16,401 bases of DNA, from assembly GCA_002707765.1 (NCBI GenBank), contig PANV01000002.1:7524-23924 (forward strand). The letters are read 5' to 3'. Within the stretch, counting starts at the first letter, position 1. Every line of letters begins with the position of its first letter. The position numbers were made by a program, and so were the translations under genes. The notes beneath the pieces were generated by a model. It was given only the letters and a program-made list of their open reading frames with translations. It did no database searches and had not been told where the DNA came from. The stretch is from Fidelibacterota bacterium (lineage in GTDB: Bacteria; Fidelibacterota; Marinisomatia; SCGC-AAA003-L08; D37C17). Below are positions 7,564 to 13,404 of the stretch, one piece after another.

Positions 7564-8181
7564 ATGGCTCTGGACATCAAGCCAACCAGGTCCGAGTTGA
7601 TCAATCTAAAGCGACGCATTAAGCAGACTAGTAGTGGGTATAATCTTCTAAAAATGAAAAGGGACGGCTTGTTTCACGAATTCAGAACTCTCCTGTCTGA
7701 GATGATTTCAGCTAGAGAGGAACTCGTTGGAACTTACAGGGATGCGCTTCAAGCGATCAGCCTGGCCTCTTCAATCGAGGGTGGGCTCTCAGTTAAGAGT
7801 GCGGCTATAGCGGCATCTAAGAGACCAGAAGTCAGTGTTTCTCGTAGGAATATTATGGGAGTCGTGGTACCGAAGGTGGATGGCGAAAATCTCAAACTTT
7901 CTACAGAGGACAGAGGCTTGGGCCTCATAGGTGGGTCCCCTTACATCGATGAGGCAGCGGACTCTTACTCCCTTCTAATTGAGAAGGTCGTCAAAGCTGC
8001 TGAAATGGAGGCTACACTAAAGAGGCTACTTGAGGAGATAGAGGCGACAAAACGTAGAGTCAATGCTCTGGAGTTCAAAGTAATCCCTGAGATGAAGGAG
8101 GCACAGACTTTCATACAGCTCAGATTGGAAGAGATGGAAAGAGAGGAAACATTCCGACTCAAGCGCTTCAAGAACAAGTAG
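7564..8181 (+). CDS. atpD: A-type ATP synthase subunit D (central rotor)
   Basis: The 205-residue protein is the central shaft, which rotates inside the A3B3 head and pairs with subunit F. It opens with the family signature P-T-R-S-E-L-I-N-L-K-R-R and has two long helical arms, about 5-75 and 130-200. The C-terminal arm carries A-T-K-R-R-V-N-A-L-E-F-K-V-I-P, the most diagnostic motif of the family. Between them is a short beta-rich region with several glycines. The ATG follows GAGGTAAT at 7553-7560. This is the last ATP synthase gene; the TAG stop is followed by a 53-base gap before a gene of different function. Confidence 0.96.
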   Translation: MALDIKPTRSELINLKRRIKQTSSGYNLLKMKRDGLFHEFRTLLSEMISAREELVGTYRDALQAISLASSIEGGLSVKSAAIAASKRPEVSVSRRNIMGVVVPKVDGENLKLSTEDRGLGLIGGSPYIDEAADSYSLLIEKVVKAAEMEATLKRLLEEIEATKRRVNALEFKVIPEMKEAQTFIQLRLEEMEREETFRLKRFKNK

Positions 8182-8200
8182 ACGTAAGAACTCCCGAAGC

Positions 8201-8223
8201 GAGGGGTAAAATCATACCTCCTC
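8201..8223 (+). promoter_or_regulatory. Possible internal promoter or hairpin after atpD
   Basis: A TAAAAT element (8207-8212) is centred about 26 bases before the GTG at 8235, the distance expected for an archaeal TATA box with a leaderless transcript. That GTG has no Shine-Dalgarno, which fits. The same bases can also fold: GAGGGGT (8201-8207) pairs with ACC-T-CCTC (8216-8223) with a one-base bulge and an eight-base loop. Both readings are weak; either could set apart expression of the following genes from the ATP synthase. Confidence 0.25.
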
Positions 8224-8234
8224 TTGCATTAGCC

Positions 8235-10643
8235 GTGACAGCTTCAGAGTCGGAGCCCAAAAGGCTTGAAATTGATACTGAGACTTGGAGTAAGAGGGAA
8301 CTAATCCAAGTCATTTCATCTAGATATTTTGTACTTGGAGAGGTCGAGTCAGGGGAATACTCTTGGAGAGTAAATGGTAAAGACGGAAAGTCAGAGAGTG
8401 AATGCTTACTGGATATGAATTCACACCTTGAAAAATTAGGTATGATAGGCCTCTTGGACAGAGGAAATCCTCCTGTGATGAGCGTAGTAGAACTGCCTAC
8501 TGGAGTATTCGTAATGCCTCGATGGCAACAGGCGGTAATCTGGACAACTATGTTCTTATTCATGACTATAGCAGGTACTGGGCTATTGTTAAGGAATAAT
8601 CCCGAACTGAGCTTTGGTATTTCCGTCATTTCTGATTCATGCATAAGATTCTCAATTCCGCTGGCCATTACAATATTACTTGCCAGCGAGGCAAGGAGAA
8701 GAGTTGCCTCAAGATATGGAGTTTCTATTGGCCAATTAACCCCCTTGGCCTTTCCTATTTCCGAACCTATCTGGCCGTTTGGAATAGCGGGTTTCATCTC
8801 ACAAAGGAGATCTGATCAGGTCCCTATTCCCGATAGAAAGGCACTAGGCCTGATAGAGGTTACTTCACCATTGGTAATGTTCCTTTCAGGTATCATAATG
8901 GCCATAGTGGGAGTATCGCTGACTTCTACTGAGCCTCCTCCTCTTGACGCCCCTCCCCTGGCATTCAGTGGGAACTCAATTCTAGAGATGTTACAATTTT
9001 TGGGCATAATTGAAAATTTGGAAATAAAACTCCAGTGGCTAGATCCACTGGCTATTGCAGGTCTTGGCCTCTGTACGGTCTCCTGGATAATGCTGTTACC
9101 AGTACCAGGTTTCCCGGGAGACCATCTTCTCCATGCAATAATGGGCCCAGAGGATCTTCTTTCAGATGAGAAGCAAACTCTGATTTTCGCTTCTACACTA
9201 TTTTTCATGGTTCTCGTTTTTTCCACCGACCCATGGTTTCCATGGTTGGTAATCGCTACAATCGCAGTCTGGAGAAGGTTCAGCCCCACTCCCATCTTAG
9301 ATCCATTTGTTGTGGATGAATCAAAGGGCTTGGACGATATTTCTAGGAATCAGATACTAGCGATGATGGTTTTCATACTTATAGTGGCATTTCCGGGCAT
9401 AGACGGGGCTTATGGAATTTCAGAATGGGATGAGGGAATCGAGACCTCCGAATGGCCAGACGAGGTCAGATACTCCGTAGGAGAGGATACCATAATTCCT
9501 CTACAGATTTCTCCAGATGGAGTAATGCCAGTATCTGGTTGGTTACAATTCAGAATCGAAGGAACAGAGACAAGACTCGTTCTTGATTCTGATTGTAACA
9601 ATGACTCTCAGAGATGTATAATTGATGGAGTCACACAATTTGAAAACGGTCTTATAAATCTCACCATATCAGCAGAAAACTCACTTATACTGGACAATAG
9701 AACCGCTAGTATCAGAATCTTCTCAGAGATATCAGGGCAATATGAGGAACATGTGATTACAATACTCCCTGACGTTAGTAGGTATCAGCAGAGGGCCGTC
9801 TGGGAGCTCACGGGAACTCTCCAAGAACCAGTAATCTGTACCTACTTCATTATTGAGGATGAGTCCTCAGGTAATGTCTCAATCTCAAATCCCAGATGGT
9901 CCTTACTCAATGACTCTGCTATTATTCAAGGAAATAACCAGATTTGCCTCTTCGGGGTGAATGGGGCTTCAATCAGTGGTCCTTCAGACTATCTAGGGAG
10001 GCACCTTGGGCCACTCCTAACAATTACATGGGATGATGGAAATACCAGCTCTTGGAGGACCCCAATTGAGAAAACATCCCCGCTAGTAAACTCAATGGAA
10101 GGGACACTTAATCTACCTCAGGTATTTTCTGGCCACTCTGTAGGTTTCGTTGAGTCCACCGCCCCTTTCTGTCCAACACAAACTGACTTCCCAGAAGTCG
10201 ATCCCAACATTCCTTGGAATAGGACACTTGGGGACTACTCCTTCATCGAATTGCCTGATGAATATACAGGAAACGGCTCATTAGTGGTTCAAGAAGGCGG
10301 GTGGCTAGTAGTATGCGATAATAACACAATGACCTCTTCCTTTTTGATATCTAACGGACCAGAAATATGGGTCTCCCCAGGGGGTTTGAGAAACGGATCT
10401 TCGTTTTTCGATTCGAGTGTTATCCATATTGGCAATCTTCAGAATGAGACACTTCCGATATTCGTCTCTGCATCGGGACCCCCGGGAGAATTGTGGGACA
10501 TCCAAGCCCCCGACTCAATACCGGCACACTCAGATGCCAACATTACATTGAGCATCATGGAGCCCGGCTATGAGGCAGTTGTCTGGGTCATCCCCGAGGA
10601 TTCCAGAATAATTGTTCACTCAGATATCAGGGAGATCTGGTAA
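8235..10643 (+). CDS. EGY/site-2-protease-like (M50) membrane protein lacking the metal motif, with large ectodomain
   Basis: Residues 22-96 form a soluble N-terminal domain like that of EGY proteases, followed by seven likely membrane spans (about 99-119, 130-150, 207-229, 268-290, 313-330, 334-347, 373-390). Family landmarks match in order: a P-F-G-x-x-G-F-x-x-x-R segment (181-191), P-I-P-D-R-K-A-L (197-204), S-P-L (211-213) where AGP-L is usual, and L-P-V...G-D-H-L-L-H-A-I-M-G (288-304). Key residues are changed. HExxH is S-E-A-R-R at 151-155, and the LDG aspartate is P294. A zinc-protease activity is therefore unlikely; it may be a pseudoprotease that binds membrane proteins. Residues 391-802 are beta-rich with 12 N-x-S/T sequons and six cysteines, and should lie outside the cell. 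Loops rich in Arg fall on the inner side in this model. The GTG start has no Shine-Dalgarno, and the frame is open further upstream. The fold call is from visual alignment; the function is unknown. Confidence 0.72.
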   Translation: MTASESEPKRLEIDTETWSKRELIQVISSRYFVLGEVESGEYSWRVNGKDGKSESECLLDMNSHLEKLGMIGLLDRGNPPVMSVVELPTGVFVMPRWQQAVIWTTMFLFMTIAGTGLLLRNNPELSFGISVISDSCIRFSIPLAITILLASEARRRVASRYGVSIGQLTPLAFPISEPIWPFGIAGFISQRRSDQVPIPDRKALGLIEVTSPLVMFLSGIIMAIVGVSLTSTEPPPLDAPPLAFSGNSILEMLQFLGIIENLEIKLQWLDPLAIAGLGLCTVSWIMLLPVPGFPGDHLLHAIMGPEDLLSDEKQTLIFASTLFFMVLVFSTDPWFPWLVIATIAVWRRFSPTPILDPFVVDESKGLDDISRNQILAMMVFILIVAFPGIDGAYGISEWDEGIETSEWPDEVRYSVGEDTIIPLQISPDGVMPVSGWLQFRIEGTETRLVLDSDCNNDSQRCIIDGVTQFENGLINLTISAENSLILDNRTASIRIFSEISGQYEEHVITILPDVSRYQQRAVWELTGTLQEPVICTYFIIEDESSGNVSISNPRWSLLNDSAIIQGNNQICLFGVNGASISGPSDYLGRHLGPLLTITWDDGNTSSWRTPIEKTSPLVNSMEGTLNLPQVFSGHSVGFVESTAPFCPTQTDFPEVDPNIPWNRTLGDYSFIELPDEYTGNGSLVVQEGGWLVVCDNNTMTSSFLISNGPEIWVSPGGLRNGSSFFDSSVIHIGNLQNETLPIFVSASGPPGELWDIQAPDSIPAHSDANITLSIMEPGYEAVVWVIPEDSRIIVHSDIREIW

Positions 10644-11590
10644 TGAGAGTGGCTGTCCTCGGAATCGGCTCAATAGGAGGGGTCATCTTAGCCGGACTAG
10701 CCGATACAGATGCAGAAATCGTAGCCGTTTCACGAGGCCATACTGCGCAGGTTTTGTATTCAGAGGGCTTAATTGTACATACTCCCGATGGCGTTATTGA
10801 GTCCATCCCTCCAAATAGATATACTTTGGTGGACAGCGAATCGGGTCCTTTGCCCGAAGTCCTCGTTGGTAGCTGTGAAGCTGCTATTATTTGTGGTAAG
10901 GCATACTCAACACCAATCCTCTCTCAAATTGCTGATGAGATTCTGTCTGATGAGGGAATCGCAATTAGTATCCAAAACGGAATGGGGCATGCTCAGCAGA
11001 TCTCAAGTAGATTGGGGAGGACTAGGACATTAGGAGGAGCGACTACTCACGGGGCATGGAGGAGTACCGATGGAATACACTGGGTTGGAAGGGGTTCAAT
11101 CACATTGGGGGCTCTGGGAGGAGGGCAACCCAATGAGACCATGGCCTCCTTGCTGAGTATTTTAGATAAGGCGGGCCTTTCGCCGATATGGACTGAGGAT
11201 ATATCCAGATCAATCTGGCAAAAGCTCCTGATCAACATCGCAATAAATCCTATTTGTGCTATATCAGGAGTCAGGAATGGAGCTTTGTCGGAGGGCGATC
11301 TTTGGGAGCAGTCACAAGAACTTCTCAAGGAGTCAATATCCGTTGCTCAAGCTTCAGGTATCGATATCACTGGCTCAGAAATGCAAAATTTACTAATCGA
11401 AGTAGTAGACTCAACTTCACAAAACAGATGCTCGATGTTACAGGATTTGATGGCCGGTAGGAAGACGGAGATAGACTCACTTTGTGGATATATCATTAGG
11501 AGGGGGGAGGAGCTAGGAATGCCGACCCCCCTTAATTCGATGCTGATGGCCTTGGTCAAAGGAGTTGAAATGTCCTCCCAAAGAGACTAA
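10643..11590 (+). CDS. panE: 2-dehydropantoate 2-reductase (ketopantoate reductase)
   Basis: It likely reduces 2-dehydropantoate to pantoate with NAD(P)H, a step in coenzyme A synthesis in the cytoplasm. The 315 residues hold the N-terminal Rossmann motif G-I-G-S-I-G (7-12), the I-Q-N-G segment with N112 matching the substrate-binding Asn of E. coli PanE (N98), and W-Q-K-L-L-I-N-I-A-I-N-P with K194 matching the catalytic Lys (K176). S-M-L-Q-D...T-E-I-D supplies E276, matching E256. The C-terminal P-T-P-L-N segment is also typical. The ATG shares one base with the TAA stop of the preceding gene (TAATG), and GGGAGAT at 10630-10636 may serve as its Shine-Dalgarno, so the two genes are probably co-translated. 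The stop overlaps that of nadB on the other strand. The family also includes reductases of other 2-oxo acids, but the key residues favour ketopantoate. Confidence 0.88.
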   Translation: MRVAVLGIGSIGGVILAGLADTDAEIVAVSRGHTAQVLYSEGLIVHTPDGVIESIPPNRYTLVDSESGPLPEVLVGSCEAAIICGKAYSTPILSQIADEILSDEGIAISIQNGMGHAQQISSRLGRTRTLGGATTHGAWRSTDGIHWVGRGSITLGALGGGQPNETMASLLSILDKAGLSPIWTEDISRSIWQKLLINIAINPICAISGVRNGALSEGDLWEQSQELLKESISVAQASGIDITGSEMQNLLIEVVDSTSQNRCSMLQDLMAGRKTEIDSLCGYIIRRGEELGMPTPLNSMLMALVKGVEMSSQRD

Positions 11591-13278
11591 TTAACAAGGT
11601 CCATGTTAAAGTGAAGACCAACATTATTCCTCCTGGACTTCGATGCATCAACGACCAATTTGGACACTAGTACTAGGTTGCGTAGCTCAATCAAATCCTG
11701 AGTTGGTTTGCAACTCTTCCAGTACCGGGATACCTCTTTCTCAATATGCTCAACCCTCCTCTCAGCCCGCTCTAGCCTGTAATTGCTCTTCACTAAGCCT
11801 ACGTCCTGAGTCATTGTTGCCCTCAAGGCATCAAGGTCCGTGATAAGGGGAATATTCTCAATCAGTAGTCCAAGGTCCTCCGATCTCCATCTTGGGAGAC
11901 TTTCAATGAGGCTTCCAAGCTCGTCAGCTTTCCACCTCTCGATAATATCTCTGGAGGCTCTTCCCGAGTAAACAACGGCCTCTAGAAGACTGTTCGAGGC
12001 CAGCCGGTTGGCTCCATGGAGGCCTGTGCAAGCAACTTCCCCAATTCCATAAAGTCCTGGTATCGGAATCCCTTCAATCTCAACTCTTCCAAGTCCGTCC
12101 ACTGCAACTCCACCCACCATATAATGTGCCGCAGGAGTGACCGGAATTGGACTCACCCCTATCTCTATACCCTCCTCTCTCAACCTCCTGGAAATAGTAG
12201 GAAATGAGTTTTCTAGGTCGTACTTATCCAAGTGCTCGGTAACAAGAAGTACGTGAGGATCGCCTAATCTCTTCATCTCGGAATCAATTGCTCTGGCTAC
12301 CACATCACGGGTTCCAAGACTTCCCTTTGGTGAGTAATTTTGCATGAAAGAGTGCTCAGAAGGATCAATGACCATTCCATTTGTCTTCCATATGGAATAG
12401 TCCTCAATTGTCATGAGTATTGCTCCGTGACCTCTCAATGCCTCGGTAATCAGAAATGGTCTAGGATTATTGGAGTGCAGAGCTGTCGGATGAAACTGAA
12501 TAAATTCCATATCCCTAGTATCTGCACCGAATCTACTTGCCATGGCGACCCCATCTCCGGTCGCGATAGAGGGGTTGGTCGTTGCTTTATGCATCATGCC
12601 CGCCCCTCCAGTTGCTAGAACTATCACTCTCGACGGAAGTGTCCATACCACTCCCTCTGGAGATAAGCACCATACTCCAGATACTCCCTGCACTGGGTCA
12701 CCATGGGTCTTCTGAATTAGGTCGACAGCCATCCAGTTCTCTAATATCGTTAGATTTGTATCAGACTGCTCCGATGCCACTTCGGTCAAAGCACGTTCAA
12801 TTTCGGCCCCGGTTCTGTCTCTAGTATGAAAAATTCTGGCTCCACTATGCCCTCCCTCTATTGCCATATCATATTCCCCCTGTGAGTTATAATCAAACTG
12901 CACCCCATGGTCAATCAGATCTCTAATTCTATCCGACGCTTCTGTGATTACACTACGAACCACAGCCTCATCACATAGTCCGGAACCTGCATCCAGAGTA
13001 TCCCTGACATGCGACTCCAAACCCTCCAGATCATTGGGGTCCAGTACTCCTGCAATCCCTCCTTGCGCCCAATTTGTGGATGACATCGAAACCTCCTTCT
13101 TTGTAACAACAGCGACTTTAAGCCCAGATCTAGCGCACTCGACCGCCAGGAATAGTCCTGCTATACCAGAACCTATTACTGCCACATCAACACTCTCGAG
13201 ATTCACTTCTGTATTCTCGTTGCTCACAAGACGCCCACGAGGACCCACCCTAGAATCTTCTCCATTGTCAATCTCCAC
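11587..13278 (-). CDS. nadB: L-aspartate oxidase
   Basis: It oxidises L-aspartate to iminoaspartate using FAD, with oxygen or fumarate as acceptor. This is the first step of de novo NAD synthesis, before quinolinate synthase NadA. Landmarks in order are the FAD Rossmann motif G-S-G-I-A-G (36-41), N-W-A-Q-G-G-I-A-G, E-G-G-H-S-G-A-R-I-F-H, M-E-F-I-Q-F-H-P-T-A-L, L-I-T-E-A-L-R-G, P-A-A-H-Y-M-V-G-G and H-G-A-N-R-L-A-S-N-S-L-L-E-A. The succinate dehydrogenase flavoprotein family shares several of these, but length, the A-N-R-L-A-S-N-S block and the C-terminal V-G-L-H-F-N-M-D ending favour NadB. The start is uncertain: GTG at 13278 gives about 30 residues ahead of the first FAD strand, and in-frame GTGs at 13248, 13227 and 13206 are possible. 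None has a clear Shine-Dalgarno. nadA and nadC are not in the window. Confidence 0.92.
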   Translation of the reverse strand: MEIDNGEDSRVGPRGRLVSNENTEVNLESVDVAVIGSGIAGLFLAVECARSGLKVAVVTKKEVSMSSTNWAQGGIAGVLDPNDLEGLESHVRDTLDAGSGLCDEAVVRSVITEASDRIRDLIDHGVQFDYNSQGEYDMAIEGGHSGARIFHTRDRTGAEIERALTEVASEQSDTNLTILENWMAVDLIQKTHGDPVQGVSGVWCLSPEGVVWTLPSRVIVLATGGAGMMHKATTNPSIATGDGVAMASRFGADTRDMEFIQFHPTALHSNNPRPFLITEALRGHGAILMTIEDYSIWKTNGMVIDPSEHSFMQNYSPKGSLGTRDVVARAIDSEMKRLGDPHVLLVTEHLDKYDLENSFPTISRRLREEGIEIGVSPIPVTPAAHYMVGGVAVDGLGRVEIEGIPIPGLYGIGEVACTGLHGANRLASNSLLEAVVYSGRASRDIIERWKADELGSLIESLPRWRSEDLGLLIENIPLITDLDALRATMTQDVGLVKSNYRLERAERRVEHIEKEVSRYWKSCKPTQDLIELRNLVLVSKLVVDASKSRRNNVGLHFNMDLVN

Positions 13279-13373
13279 GGCGCGTAGGGGAATGCCTCGG
13301 AACCGTTATGCTGAACTGGAGGGAGCCTCAACATTGATAGGCGTAAAGGCAGGGAGGTTGTGACTGGTGTCGG

Positions 13374-13388
13374 CGGAAAATTTTTCCG
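13374..13388. repeat. Perfect 15-base palindrome upstream of smc
   Basis: CGGAAAA-T-TTTTCCG is a perfect inverted repeat with 7-base arms around a single T. It ends five bases before the smc Shine-Dalgarno. The AT-rich core may be the TATA region of the smc promoter, with the symmetry serving as an operator for a dimeric regulator. It lies too close to the start to act as a terminator for an upstream plus-strand gene, and no such gene exists. Confidence 0.5.
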
Positions 13389-13393
13389 ATACT

Positions 13394-13401
13394 AAGGTGA
13401 T
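13394..13401 (+). promoter_or_regulatory. Shine-Dalgarno site deciding the smc start
   Basis: AAGGTGAT lies three bases before the ATG at 13405, the same spacing as at atpC and atpB. An in-frame TAA at 13393-13395 excludes any earlier start. The overlapping ATG at 13400 is in another frame. Confidence 0.7.
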
Positions 13402-13404
13402 GGG

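Larger units (their letters stand above)
13279..13404. promoter_or_regulatory. Divergent nadB-smc intergenic region
   Basis: This 126-base region must hold the promoters of both nadB (-) and smc (+). On the minus strand a CATAAC element (13305-13310) sits roughly 26-30 bases before the GTG at 13278, a loose TATA-like candidate for a leaderless nadB transcript. On the plus strand AAAATTTTT (13377-13385) lies about 24 bases before the smc ATG. A 23-codon reading frame (13292-13363) also exists but has no good initiation signal. Confidence 0.45.

Noticed and set aside
8168..8797. 209-codon minus-strand frame opposite the start of the membrane protein
   Set aside because: It overlaps a coding region with recognisable protease-like features and has no initiation signal or family match of its own.
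8235..10643. Active site-2 protease
   Set aside because: No HExxH or zinc-ligand LDG aspartate is present at the aligned positions, and no other HExxH was seen in the protein.
12944..13363. 139-codon plus-strand frame over the 5' end of nadB
   Set aside because: It is antisense to conserved NadB motifs and shows no family features.
13292..13363. 23-codon plus-strand frame in the nadB-smc gap
   Set aside because: AGGGG sits only one base from its ATG, too close to serve as a Shine-Dalgarno, and the short peptide has no recognisable feature.
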